Position numbers and translations under genes: made by a program. Shown here piece after piece: positions 43,081 through 51,521 of a stretch of DNA of 64,000 bases. Under the pieces are notes generated by a model. That model was not told the origin of the DNA, did not search any database, and saw only the letters and a program-made list of their open reading frames with translations. How positions within the stretch are numbered: the stretch's first letter is position 1; every line of letters starts with the position of its first letter. The DNA comes from Streptomyces sp. S3(2020) (GTDB lineage: Bacteria; Actinomycetota; Actinomycetes; Streptomycetales; Streptomycetaceae), in assembly GCF_013044505.1 (NCBI RefSeq), contig NZ_JABERD010000023.1, positions 1-64,000 of the forward strand, written 5' to 3'.

Positions 43081-43935
43081 TCACGGTGTCGCGTTCGGGC
43101 CGTCCGGCCGGCTGCTGCGCTGCTCGACCATCTCGCGGGTGAGCTGCTCCGTCTCCGCCTCGGGCAGCCGCTCGAAGCCGTCCTCGGTGATGACCGAGAC
43201 GATCGGGAAGATCCGCCGGTTGATGTCGGGGCCGCCGGTCGCGGAGTCGTCGTCCGCCGCGTCCCACAGGGCCTGGAGGGCGGCGAGCGCGGCGTCGCGC
43301 CGGGACATGCCCCGGTGGAACAGCTTCTTCAGCGCGCCCCGGGCGTAGGGCGAGCCGGAGCCCTCGGCATGGAAGTCCGTCTTCTCGTACAGGCCGCCGG
43401 CGACGTCGAAGCTGAAGATGCGTCCCTTCTCACCGTCGGCGGCCGTGTGGTCGTAGCCGGTGAGGAGGGGGACGACGGCGAGGCCCTGCATGGCCTGGCC
43501 GAGGTTCTGCCGGATCATGCCGGCCAGGCGCCGGGCCTTGGCGTTGAGGGTCATCGGCGCGCCCTCGATCTTCTCGAAGTGCGTGAGCTCGACCTGGTAC
43601 AGCTTCACCATGTCCAGCGCGAGACCGACGGTGCCCGCGAAGGCGACGGCGGTGTGGTCGTCGGCCGGGTGCACCTTCTCCAGGTCGCGCTGCGCGATGA
43701 GGTTGCCCATCGTGGCCCTGCGGTCGCCGGCGATCAGCACGCCGTCGCGGTAGGCGAGGGCCAGCACGGTGGTGCCGTGCGGAAACCGGTCGGGGGCGGC
43801 ACGCACACCGTCGGGGAAGGGTCTGCGGGTGGGCAGCAGGGCGGGCCGGTGCGCGGTGAGAAACTCGGTGAAGGACGCGGTGCCGGGAGTGAAGAACTCC
43901 TCCCCCAGCCGTCCGCCGCGCTCGCTCTCCGTCAT
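43081..43935 (-). CDS. prcB: orphan 20S proteasome beta subunit
   Basis: A 284-residue actinobacterial proteasome beta subunit with a 54-residue propeptide. Processing at HG/TT exposes Thr55 as the catalytic nucleophile. The partner residues are at the exact spacing: Asp71 in AGDRRATMG (mature D17) and Lys87 in RDLEKVHP (mature K33). Other conserved segments are GLALDMVKLYQVELTHFEKI, GQAMQGLAVVPLL and LWDAADDDSATGGPDINRRI. No alpha subunit, pup, dop or pafA lies nearby, so this is probably a second copy outside the main prcBA locus. AGGGGG precedes the ATG at 43935. Confidence 0.9.
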   Translation of the reverse strand: MTESERGGRLGEEFFTPGTASFTEFLTAHRPALLPTRRPFPDGVRAAPDRFPHGTTVLALAYRDGVLIAGDRRATMGNLIAQRDLEKVHPADDHTAVAFAGTVGLALDMVKLYQVELTHFEKIEGAPMTLNAKARRLAGMIRQNLGQAMQGLAVVPLLTGYDHTAADGEKGRIFSFDVAGGLYEKTDFHAEGSGSPYARGALKKLFHRGMSRRDAALAALQALWDAADDDSATGGPDINRRIFPIVSVITEDGFERLPEAETEQLTREMVEQRSSRPDGPNATP

Positions 43936-44044
43936 GCTGTTCCCCCTCGTGTCCCCGGGCCGACATCCGAGTCCTACCTGAAGCGGACCGACGGGAAACC
44001 CGCGGTCGGGATCACCACTCACGCCGTGGACCCGCCCGTTGCGC

Positions 44045-44989
44045 TCACAGGGCCTTGCGCCGCACCAGCACGCCGAGCACCACCAGGCCCGGGACCAGCG
44101 GCAGCCACACGGTCAGGAGCCGGTAGCCGAGCACGGCGGAGGCGGCCGCGGCGGCCGGGGCGCCCGCGGTGGTCAGGGCGAAGGCCAGGGCCGCGTCGAG
44201 GGAGCCGAGGCCGCCGGGGGTGGGCAGCAGGGCGGCGGCGCTGCTGGCGGCGAGGTAGAGCAGTGCCACCCGGGCGGGCGGCAGGGAGAGGGCGACGGCC
44301 TGGGTGACGGCGATCAGGACGAGGGCGTGCAGGACGGCGAAGGCCAGCGAACCGCCCCACAGAGCGGCTGCCCGGGGCGGGTTGGCGTGCACGGCCCTGA
44401 TGTCGGCGGCCATGGCGGCCAGGGCGCGCCTGCATCGGGACCGGGACCGGGCCAGCACGCCGGCGACGCAGACGGCGGCGGCGAGGAGGAGGGCGACGAG
44501 GATCGCCCCGGACGGGCGCGGGCACCGCAGCGCGCCCGGACAGGCCAGCGCGAGCGCCACGACCAGCACGACCCGTACGACGGCGGCCGCGGTGCCCTTG
44601 ACGGCGAGGGCGCTCGCCGCGCGCCCTGCCGACAGCCCGCAGCGCATGAGGAAGCGCAGGTTGACCGCGCCCGCGCCGAGCCCGGCGGGCAGCAGATGGT
44701 TGGCGGCGCAGGCGGCGAACTGCGCGGCCACGAGCCGCCCTTGGGGAAGCCGCCGGACGACCGCGCCCTGCTGGGCGAGCGCCGCGCAGACCCAGGTCGC
44801 GGCGGCCGCCGTGCCGCCCACCAGCAGCCAGCCCTGGTCGGCGACGGCGAGCCGCACGGCCCCGCGCTCCAGGACCGGCCAGTGCCGCTGGGCGAGACAG
44901 GCCACGCCCACCAGGACGAGGAGGGCGAGTGCGGTGTGCCAGTAGACGCGCCTTCGACCGGGGGCGACGACGACCGGTTCGGACGTCAT
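44045..44989 (-). CDS. lysylphosphatidylglycerol synthase / flippase-domain membrane protein
   Basis: A 314-residue protein with about eight helices and the conserved central motifs of the UPF0104/LPG-synthase transmembrane family (AACAANHLLPAGLGAGAVNL, LLPTPGGLGSLDAALAFAL). Family members flip or modify lipid-linked intermediates. Its start overlaps the stop of the GT-C glycosyltransferase gene by 4 bases, so the pair is co-translated and probably acts on the same polyprenyl- or lipid-linked sugar. Confidence 0.82.
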   Translation of the reverse strand: MTSEPVVVAPGRRRVYWHTALALLVLVGVACLAQRHWPVLERGAVRLAVADQGWLLVGGTAAAATWVCAALAQQGAVVRRLPQGRLVAAQFAACAANHLLPAGLGAGAVNLRFLMRCGLSAGRAASALAVKGTAAAVVRVVLVVALALACPGALRCPRPSGAILVALLLAAAVCVAGVLARSRSRCRRALAAMAADIRAVHANPPRAAALWGGSLAFAVLHALVLIAVTQAVALSLPPARVALLYLAASSAAALLPTPGGLGSLDAALAFALTTAGAPAAAAASAVLGYRLLTVWLPLVPGLVVLGVLVRRKAL

Positions 44990-46461
44990 GGACCACCGTC
45001 CTCCGCCGCCGGACCGATCCGTACCTGGATCCCGTCGATCCCGTACGGGGTCCAGTCGCGGGCGTACCCGGCCGGGCCGCCGTGTGCCGGGACGAGGTGG
45101 GCGACCGGGATCCGGCGGGCGTCTTCCCGGATCCGAGCCGGCGTGGAGTTCTTGTTGGGACCGCTCACCGCCGCGGAGGAGCACCCGGTGTAGAAGGCGA
45201 TGGGGAGGGACTCCTCCCCGGTGAGCAGACAGGGCGGCCGGATGCCCAGGCGGTGCAGGTCGGCGGCGGTGCGCTCCCAGGCCTGCCGGTCGGCGGTGCT
45301 GCGGGTGACCGTGCGCTCCAGGACCGAGTACTGCACGGCGAGGTGTCCGGCCAGTCCCAGCGCGACCAGCGTCGTGGCCAGCGGGCGCCACCCGCCGCCC
45401 GGTGCGGTGACCAGGTGGCGCAGTGCGTCGGCGACCGGGATGGCCAGGAGCGCGTAGGCGGGCAGCAGGAAGCGCGGCGCCGCGTATCCGATCAGGAACA
45501 GGTACGGGAAGGCCGTCGACGCGGCGCAGGCCAGCGTGACGAGTGTGCGTGCGGTGCGGCCGGCGCGGACCGCGACGAGCAGGCCGAGAACGGCGAGCAG
45601 CGGAAGGACGTACCACCACGCGGTGATCGCCGGGTGGGGCATCGAGCCGGTGCACGGCCGGCACAGGGTGCGTCCGACGAGGCTGCGCATCTGGTCGTCG
45701 ACGGCGAGGTTCCAGCCGAGTCCGCCCTGGATGCGGGAGCCGTCGTGCAGCCGCTGCGCCAGACCGCCGTAGTTGAGGTACGCCTCGACGACCCATTGGG
45801 CGGCGCCGAGGGCCAGTCCCGCGAAGAGGGCGAGGAGCAGCCTCCAGTGGCGGAGCGCCATCGCGAGGACGAGGAGGGGCAGCGTCACCCAGACGGCGTC
45901 GGTGGGCCGCATGAGTGCCATGAGGGCGGCGCCCGCCGCGATGCCCCACGGGTTGGCCGGGGCGCGCAGGAAGGAGCCGACGCAGACCAGGGCGCCGATC
46001 GCCACCCAGTAGTTGGGCATGGCCTGCGGGCCGTAGTAGAGCGTCACCCACAGGGAGGCGAAGAGCGCGCCGGCGCCGGCGAGGACACGGGACGGGAAGA
46101 CGCCGCGCCAGACGCGCAGGGCGAGGTAGAGGCCGATGCCCGACAGCACGGCGAGGTAGACGCGCAGCAGTGCGGTGGACGTGGACCAGGACGCGATGGG
46201 CGCCACCAGTAGCGAGATGCCACGCGCGCGTGGTGCGCTGAAGTAGGAGGGTGGCGCCTGGGCACCGACCTGGCTGACGTACACGGTCTCGTCCCAGCCG
46301 AGGCCCATCCAGGGCCGTACGAGCACCAGCTGGGCGAGGACGAACGCACCGGCCACCACGGCGAGCAGAACGTCACCGTGCCGCCGCCGGTCCGTGCCGG
46401 GCACGGTCGCCGTGTCGCGCCGTCGCACACTCACGAGCGTCGCGTTCGCGCCGTGCACCAT
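44986..46461 (-). CDS. GT-C type membrane glycosyltransferase
   Basis: A 491-residue integral membrane protein with about ten helices. The first extracytoplasmic loop carries the acidic motif LGWDETVYVSQ typical of polyprenyl-phosphate-sugar-dependent (GT39/ArnT-like) enzymes. Its C-terminal soluble part includes LHRLGIRPPCLLTGEESLPI and FYTGCSS. The ATG at 46461 has AAGGGG upstream; the open frame to 47223 lies antisense to other genes. It overlaps the flippase-like gene by 4 bases. It probably glycosylates a surface lipid or protein. Confidence 0.8.
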   Translation of the reverse strand: MVHGANATLVSVRRRDTATVPGTDRRRHGDVLLAVVAGAFVLAQLVLVRPWMGLGWDETVYVSQVGAQAPPSYFSAPRARGISLLVAPIASWSTSTALLRVYLAVLSGIGLYLALRVWRGVFPSRVLAGAGALFASLWVTLYYGPQAMPNYWVAIGALVCVGSFLRAPANPWGIAAGAALMALMRPTDAVWVTLPLLVLAMALRHWRLLLALFAGLALGAAQWVVEAYLNYGGLAQRLHDGSRIQGGLGWNLAVDDQMRSLVGRTLCRPCTGSMPHPAITAWWYVLPLLAVLGLLVAVRAGRTARTLVTLACAASTAFPYLFLIGYAAPRFLLPAYALLAIPVADALRHLVTAPGGGWRPLATTLVALGLAGHLAVQYSVLERTVTRSTADRQAWERTAADLHRLGIRPPCLLTGEESLPIAFYTGCSSAAVSGPNKNSTPARIREDARRIPVAHLVPAHGGPAGYARDWTPYGIDGIQVRIGPAAEDGGP

Positions 46462-46634
46462 CGTCCACCCCTTACCCCTACGCGTCGCAGGGTTTCCGAG
46501 ACCCCACGGCCATGAGCTGGGGAAATAGAGAAAACATGGACAAATTAACCCGCGTCCGGTCTGTGCGCAGCGGGAAGTTCGGCCAGGTGCCTGATATTTC
46601 GTCCGATAATCAGCGCAACTGTGCGAACTATGCG

Positions 46635-47030
46635 TCAGTCGTGCGGGAACGAGTGGTGCTCGTGGGCGACGAGCCAGCGCCCGTCCTGTTTGCGCAGCCC
46701 GAACGTCAGGCGCAGCCGGAGGCCGGGGTGTTCGGCGAGTTCCTCGGGGGTGGCGCAGCGCAGGAGGGCGTGGGCGTAGGCGACCTCGGAGCCGGCGGTG
46801 ACGTCGAGGTGCTCGATGTCGAAGCAGGCGCCCTGGGCCTGCCAGGCGAAGAAGGGCGGCCAGGCGGCGCTGTACGCGGCCAGTCCATGGATGCCGTGGT
46901 GGGGCGGCGGTACGTCGTACATGACGATGTCCTCGGCATGGTCGGCGAGTACGCCGTCGAGGTCGCCCCGGTGGACGGCGTCGGCCCAGTTCGTGATCAG
47001 GGCGCGGATCTGCGCGGCGTCGTCGGGCAC
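46635..47030 (-). CDS. SnoaL/NTF2-like protein
   Basis: A 131-residue cone-fold protein with the ketosteroid-isomerase-like pattern: ALITNWADAVHRGDLDGVLA at the N-terminus, DHAEDIVMYDVPPPHHGIHG and a final FGLRKQDGRWLVAHEHHSFP. Such proteins bind small hydrophobic molecules or act as isomerases or cyclases. I use GTG 47030, which has AGGAGGGAG upstream; the frame upstream lies in antisense DNA. It is divergent from the kinase gene at 47115. Function is unknown. Confidence 0.78.
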   Translation of the reverse strand: MPDDAAQIRALITNWADAVHRGDLDGVLADHAEDIVMYDVPPPHHGIHGLAAYSAAWPPFFAWQAQGACFDIEHLDVTAGSEVAYAHALLRCATPEELAEHPGLRLRLTFGLRKQDGRWLVAHEHHSFPHD

Positions 47031-47114
47031 GGTGGCGGCTCCCTCCTGTGTCCCCTCGCCATCCTCCCCGCCGGTCCGGGTCCCCGCCCGGCGGCGGGAT
47101 GACACACTCTGCGT

Positions 47115-47777
47115 GTGCCGCTGACACTCGACGACCTCCTCCTCCGCGCCCGGGCCCTGGCCCGCGACGACCGGCGCGCGATCCTCGGTGTCGCGGGCAG
47201 CCCCGGCGCCGGCAAGACGACACTCGCCGAGGTTCTGGTGCGGGAGCTCAACGCGGGCGGTGAGCCATGGGTCGCTCATGTCCCCATGGACGGCTTCCAC
47301 CTCGCCGACGTGGAACTGGCGCGGCTCGGTCTCCTGGACCGCAAGGGCGCGCCGGACACCTTCGACGCGGCGGGATACGCCGCGCTGCTGCGCCGGCTGC
47401 GCGCGATGGAGGACGACGACATCGTGTACGCGCCCGGGTTCGAGCGGGTGCTTGAGCAGCCGATCGCGGGCGCTCTGCCGGTGCCGCCGACGGCCCGGCT
47501 GGTGGTGACCGAGGGCAACTACCTGCTGCTGGACACGGGCGCGTGGGTGCGGGTGCGGCGCCAGTTGGACGAGGTGTGGTTCTGCGAGTTGGACGAGCCG
47601 GAGCGGGTCCGGCGGCTGGTGGCCCGGCACGAGCGGTTCGGCAAGGAGCACGACGAAGCCGTGGCCTGGGCGCTGGGCACGGACCGGCGCAACGCCGGCC
47701 TGGTCGCGGCGACCCGGGATCGCGCGGATCTCGTCGTCCCCACCCGGATCCTGGAGCGCCGTCAGGCGGTGTCGTAG
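47115..47777 (+). CDS. P-loop nucleoside/sugar kinase family protein
   Basis: A 220-residue kinase of the uridine kinase/PRK/PanK-like fold. Walker A is LGVAGSPGAGKTTLAEVLV, then the substrate region VPMDGFHLADVELARLGLLD and RKGAPDTFDAAGYAALLRRL, and the acidic strand ARLVVTEGNYLLL. The lid region has RRLVARHERFGKEHDEAVAW. Similar proteins are annotated as nucleoside/nucleotide or fructose kinases. The substrate is uncertain. GTG start. Its 3' end overlaps the convergent HxlR gene by 16 bases. Confidence 0.82.
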   Translation: MPLTLDDLLLRARALARDDRRAILGVAGSPGAGKTTLAEVLVRELNAGGEPWVAHVPMDGFHLADVELARLGLLDRKGAPDTFDAAGYAALLRRLRAMEDDDIVYAPGFERVLEQPIAGALPVPPTARLVVTEGNYLLLDTGAWVRVRRQLDEVWFCELDEPERVRRLVARHERFGKEHDEAVAWALGTDRRNAGLVAATRDRADLVVPTRILERRQAVS

Positions 47778-48127
47778 GCCTGCCGCGCCCGCTCGACCTC
47801 GTCGAGGTGGTCGGCGGACCAGTCGGCGAGGTGGGCGAAGAGCGGGGCGAGGCTGCGGCCCAGCTCGCTGATCTCGTACTCGACCCTGGGCGGAACCTCG
47901 GGGTGATACGTGCGGATGACCAGCCCGTCCCGCTCCAACTGCCGCAGCCGCTGGGTCAGGACCTTCGGCGTGATCTTCGTGATGCGCCGCTCCAGCTCGA
48001 CGAAACGCTGCCGGCCGTGCGCGTGCAGGCTCCACAGGATCGGGGTGGTCCAGCGGCTGAACACGATGTCCACGACCGGGCCTATGGGACAGGCGAGTGC
48101 GGGGTCGGTCGTCGCCTCGGCCTTCAT
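47762..48127 (-). CDS. HxlR-family winged-helix regulator
   Basis: A 121-residue regulator with the HxlR winged helix: CPIGPVVDIVFSRWTTPILW (conserved cysteine near the N-terminus), ERRITKITPKVLTQRLRQLE, then VIRTYHPEVPPRVEYEISEL. HxlR proteins often sense electrophiles or oxidants through a cysteine. It is divergent from an NmrA-type oxidoreductase, with a 10-base palindrome between them, so it probably controls that gene. Confidence 0.9.
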   Translation of the reverse strand: MKAEATTDPALACPIGPVVDIVFSRWTTPILWSLHAHGRQRFVELERRITKITPKVLTQRLRQLERDGLVIRTYHPEVPPRVEYEISELGRSLAPLFAHLADWSADHLDEVERARQAYDTA

Positions 48128-48157
48128 ACGCGTCCCTCCGGGATAGCCACTTTCCTC

Positions 48158-48167
48158 TAGGTACCTA
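48158..48167. promoter_or_regulatory. palindrome TAGGTACCTA in the HxlR divergent promoter
   Basis: A perfect 10-base palindrome lies between the HxlR gene (start 48127) and the NmrA-like gene (start 48231), within an AT-richer promoter stretch (ctactatat). It is the most symmetrical site in the gap and a plausible HxlR operator. Confidence 0.5.
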
Positions 48168-48230
48168 CTATATCCACGCTGTTAGCGTCCCTTCATCGGC
48201 AACAACGCTGATTTCACAAGGGAGTTGTTC

Positions 48231-49076
48231 ATGATCGTGGTGACGGGGGCGACGGGCAACGTCGGCCGGGAGCTCGTGAGCGCGCTGGTCGGCGATGGCA
48301 CGCTGGTGACCGCCACGTCCCGGCGGATCGCCGACGGGGACGTGCCGCAGGGGGTCCGCGCGTGGCCGGCGGATCTGGCGGACGCCGAGAGTCTCAGGGC
48401 CGTGCTCGACGGAGCGGACGCTCTCTTCCTGCATGACGGCGGTCTGTCCGCGCACCTGCTCGACGTTCCGCATCTCATGGACGTCGCCAAAGCGGGCGGG
48501 GTCCGGCGGGTCGTGCTGCTGTCCTCGCTCGGAGTCGTGACCAGGCCGGAGTCGGTCTCGCACGGCGGCACCGGGCGGGCCATCGACGAGGCCGTACGCC
48601 AGTCGGGCCTGGAGTGGACAATCCTGCGGCCCAACGGTTTCCACTCCAACGCGTTCGCCTGGGCCGAGTCCGTGCGCACCGGCCGCACCGTGGCCGCCCC
48701 GTTCGGCGACGTCGCTCTGCCCACGGTCGACCCCGCGGACATCGCCGCGGTCGCCGCGGTGGCGCTGCGCGAGGACGGACACACCGGACAGGTCTACGAG
48801 TTGACCGGCCCGGCGGCGGTGACGCCCCGTCAGCAGGCCGCGGCTCTCGGCGCGTCGCTGGGCGAGCCGGTCCGGTTCGTCGAGCTGGACCGGGACGAGG
48901 CCCGGACCCACCTGCTGCGTTTCATGCCCGAACCCGTGGCCGACACCACCCTCGACGTCCTGGGCGCCCCCACCCCCGCCGAACAGCGCGTCAGCCCCGA
49001 CATCGAGCGCGTCACCGGCCGCGCCCCGGGCTCGTTCGCCGACTGGGCGCTGCGGAACGCCGCCGCGTTCCGGTAG
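48231..49076 (+). CDS. NmrA-like NAD(P)-binding oxidoreductase
   Basis: A 281-residue atypical short-chain dehydrogenase with an NAD(P) site MIVVTGATGNVGRELVSALV at its start. Further segments LEWTILRPNGFHSNAFAWAE and GHTGQVYELTGPAAVTPRQQ are typical of NmrA/quinone-reductase-2-like proteins. AAGGGAG lies 6 bases before the ATG. The divergent HxlR regulator suggests induction by reactive electrophiles or quinones, as known for other HxlR targets. Confidence 0.88.
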   Translation: MIVVTGATGNVGRELVSALVGDGTLVTATSRRIADGDVPQGVRAWPADLADAESLRAVLDGADALFLHDGGLSAHLLDVPHLMDVAKAGGVRRVVLLSSLGVVTRPESVSHGGTGRAIDEAVRQSGLEWTILRPNGFHSNAFAWAESVRTGRTVAAPFGDVALPTVDPADIAAVAAVALREDGHTGQVYELTGPAAVTPRQQAAALGASLGEPVRFVELDRDEARTHLLRFMPEPVADTTLDVLGAPTPAEQRVSPDIERVTGRAPGSFADWALRNAAAFR

Positions 49077-49086
49077 GAATTGCCGC

Positions 49087-49677
49087 ATGGGGTTGGACAT
49101 CACCGTGCTCGCCGTCGACTGGCAGCGGCTGGAGACGACACCGCGCGAGAAGCGGCTCGGGCTGCTGGAGGACGCGGCGCTTCCCGAGGACGAGATCGAC
49201 TGGGACGCGGAACCGCGGCGGGGCTGGGTGTGGCCGGCTGCCCCGAACGTGCCGTGGTGCGGGCGGTACGAGTTCCACAGCACCAGCGGCTCGTACAAGG
49301 CGCACTTCTGGGCGGGACAGGCCTGGGAGGACGTACGCGACTTCGCCGACCCCGTGGTGCGCGAGCAACTGAACGGGTTCCTGGGCCCGTTGCTCTGGGA
49401 CGAGGACGACACCGGCCTCTTCCCGGCCGACCCCGACCCCTGGCGCCCCGGGCTGCTGCTCGTGTGTCCCCCGCCGGCCGTCTCCGCGCTCGCTGCCCAC
49501 TGGGCCCTGGTGGAACCGTTGTTGGAGGCCCTGCGCGGGCCGTTCGCCGTGCACGCCGCGTGTCCCGGACGGTGGATCGGGGACTTCGACGAGTTCTCGG
49601 TGCTGCTGCGCGAGTGGGCGGTGGTGGTGGGCGAGGCCGACCGGCGGGGTTGGGGGCTGGTCGGCCTGCCGCTGTGA
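49087..49677 (+). CDS. conserved Streptomyces hypothetical protein
   Basis: A 196-residue soluble protein beginning MGLDITVLAVDWQRLETTPR, with a tryptophan-rich middle (DWDAEPRRGWVWPAAPNVPW) and an acidic C-terminal half (RWIGDFDEFSVLLREWAVVV). The N-terminus resembles a widespread group of uncharacterised Streptomyces proteins. There is no signal or membrane segment. It lies 10 bases after the NmrA-like gene on the same strand, so they may be co-transcribed. It ends 1 base from the convergent toroid enzyme gene. Confidence 0.72.
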   Translation: MGLDITVLAVDWQRLETTPREKRLGLLEDAALPEDEIDWDAEPRRGWVWPAAPNVPWCGRYEFHSTSGSYKAHFWAGQAWEDVRDFADPVVREQLNGFLGPLLWDEDDTGLFPADPDPWRPGLLLVCPPPAVSALAAHWALVEPLLEALRGPFAVHAACPGRWIGDFDEFSVLLREWAVVVGEADRRGWGLVGLPL

Positions 49678-49678
49678 C

Positions 49679-51508
49679 TCAGACGTGCAGCGTCAGCTCC
49701 GGTTCGCCGTGGGCGTCGCCCGCGATGTCCCCGATCAGGGCGGTGAACGCCTCGGTCCGGACCGTCAGGCCCTCGGCCCCTTGCCGGACCACCGTCGTGA
49801 GCGCGCCGCCGGGACCGTAGCGCACGGCGAAGACGTGCAGGTCCTCGGGGGCGTCCGGTGCCGGGTCGGATTCCAGGGCCGTCGAGGAGACCAGACGGCG
49901 CCAGCCCTCGTCGGGGTTTCCGTAGCCACGGGGGTCCTCGGCCAGCGCGAAGGCGGCCTGCTCCTGGGTGGTGTCGGAGCGGGCGTCGAAGTGGTCGGCG
50001 CCCTCCGACCGCGGATGGGTCAGCCGGAGTTCGCCGACGGAGACGACCTGGGCCTCGGCGGTCCGGCGGACCCGGTCGCCGTCGTCCGTGGCGTACGGCA
50101 TCCCGGCGAGCAGATACGGGGTGCCGGGGAGGCGTTCCACGGCGACCGTCACCCACAGGCTCGTGCCGTCGGTGACGTACAGGGACCGCACGTGCCGCAG
50201 GACGTGGTCGCGGCCGACGACCGGCTTGGTGACCAGCTTGGCCGCGAGGCCCTCGGCGCGGACGTCACGGACGCGGACCTCGCCCATGGGCCGGCAGAAC
50301 AGGAAGCCGTCGACGACCGGGCCGTGGCCGTGCTGGCGGTTGACGGCGGCGGGCAGGTAGTAGGTGCCGCCCGCCTCGACCACCGCCGGCGTCAGGTGGC
50401 TGTCGAAGGCCACGGACACCGTGCCTGCCCGGAGTTGATGGCGGACCGGTGCGACCGAGGGCGTACGGTGCCAGCGCGTGCTGTCCTGGATCTGCCAGAC
50501 GAGCATCCACGCGAAGTGCCCGTCGACCCCGCCGTCCTCCTTGACCGCGTGCCGCGCCCAGCGGCTGTCGCCCCGGTAGCGGCCCAGGTCGGAGCCGATG
50601 CGGGCGCCGAAGTACCGCAGGCCCAGGACCGATTCGAAGGCGGAGTGCTGCTCGCTGTAGCGGGGGCCGCCGTTGTCGAAGCCGCCGCCCGTCAGGCGGG
50701 CGTCGATGTAGCGGGCGAGGGCCTCGCCGTCCTCGGCGAAGATCTCCTCGCCGCTGATCCGGTGGGCCTGGGCGAGGAAGGAGAGGGAGATCGGACCGTA
50801 GTTGTTGTCGTAGGCGCCACCGTGCTCGGGGGGCAGCAGCGCGCCCCGGTCGCGGACCCGGTGGGCGCGGATCTCGTCGACGTACAGCTCGACGGCTTGC
50901 GACCGGACCGACTCCCCCTGCTCGGGCGGCAGATGGCGGGCCAGCATCAGGCCGCCGACGACGCAGCCGATGGCCTGGTTGCCGGCCTCCTGCGGGTTGA
51001 AGAAGGTCGCCTCGGTCAGCCAGCGCCAGTACCCGCGTGCCACGTCGAGGAGTTGGGCTCGCGCGTCGTCCTCGACCAGGCCGTCCGCGAGGTCCAGCAC
51101 GTTGACGGCCTGGAGCAGCGCCCACACCGTGCTCGGCCAGTCGCCGATGGGGTGGGCGCCCGCCGCGAGGGTGTAACGGGCGTACGGGAGGCCGGAGTCG
51201 CGCACCTTCAGGTTCGGGTAGCCGGGGTTGTCCTCGGTGTACACCCGCTCCCGCAGATGGAAGGCGAGGCTGCCGTTCACCGCCTCCGGCAGTCTCGGGT
51301 CCTTGCCGCGCTGCCAGTCGAGTGCGAGGAGCGAGGTGATGCCGAGCGAGGTGTCGCCGATGTCGTCGACGCAGGCGGGGTGTTCGAGGTTGCCCTCGGG
51401 TGTGAGGCGCGCGAGGGCCTGCTCGGTGACGTCGGCGAGGACGGCGTCGTACGCCTGCGGGGTGTCCGGCAGGTCGTGCAGCGGTCCGAGCTGGCGTGGG
51501 AGGTGCAA
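49679..51508 (-). CDS. putative toroid-type polysaccharide-degrading enzyme (second copy)
   Basis: A 609-residue protein without signal peptide. The N-terminal 330 residues are helical, with AGNQAIGCVVGGLMLARHLP, NNYGPISLSFLAQAHRISGE and GGGFDNGGPRYSEQHSAFES. The remainder looks like beta sandwich. This resembles the alpha/alpha-toroid plus beta-sandwich layout of heparinase- and alginate-lyase-type enzymes, but I cannot place it in a CAZy family. The start is TTG 51508 with AAGGG upstream, 13 bases after the preceding related gene. It is the last gene of a sugar ABC operon, so the substrate is probably an imported oligosaccharide. Confidence 0.65.
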   Translation of the reverse strand: MHLPRQLGPLHDLPDTPQAYDAVLADVTEQALARLTPEGNLEHPACVDDIGDTSLGITSLLALDWQRGKDPRLPEAVNGSLAFHLRERVYTEDNPGYPNLKVRDSGLPYARYTLAAGAHPIGDWPSTVWALLQAVNVLDLADGLVEDDARAQLLDVARGYWRWLTEATFFNPQEAGNQAIGCVVGGLMLARHLPPEQGESVRSQAVELYVDEIRAHRVRDRGALLPPEHGGAYDNNYGPISLSFLAQAHRISGEEIFAEDGEALARYIDARLTGGGFDNGGPRYSEQHSAFESVLGLRYFGARIGSDLGRYRGDSRWARHAVKEDGGVDGHFAWMLVWQIQDSTRWHRTPSVAPVRHQLRAGTVSVAFDSHLTPAVVEAGGTYYLPAAVNRQHGHGPVVDGFLFCRPMGEVRVRDVRAEGLAAKLVTKPVVGRDHVLRHVRSLYVTDGTSLWVTVAVERLPGTPYLLAGMPYATDDGDRVRRTAEAQVVSVGELRLTHPRSEGADHFDARSDTTQEQAAFALAEDPRGYGNPDEGWRRLVSSTALESDPAPDAPEDLHVFAVRYGPGGALTTVVRQGAEGLTVRTEAFTALIGDIAGDAHGEPELTLHV

Positions 51509-51521
51509 GGAGATCAGCCCT

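Noticed and set aside
46512..47102. 196-codon plus-strand frame opposite the SnoaL-like gene
   Set aside because: It covers the promoter region of the glycosyltransferase gene and the antisense strand of the SnoaL-like gene. There is no ribosome-binding site or domain.
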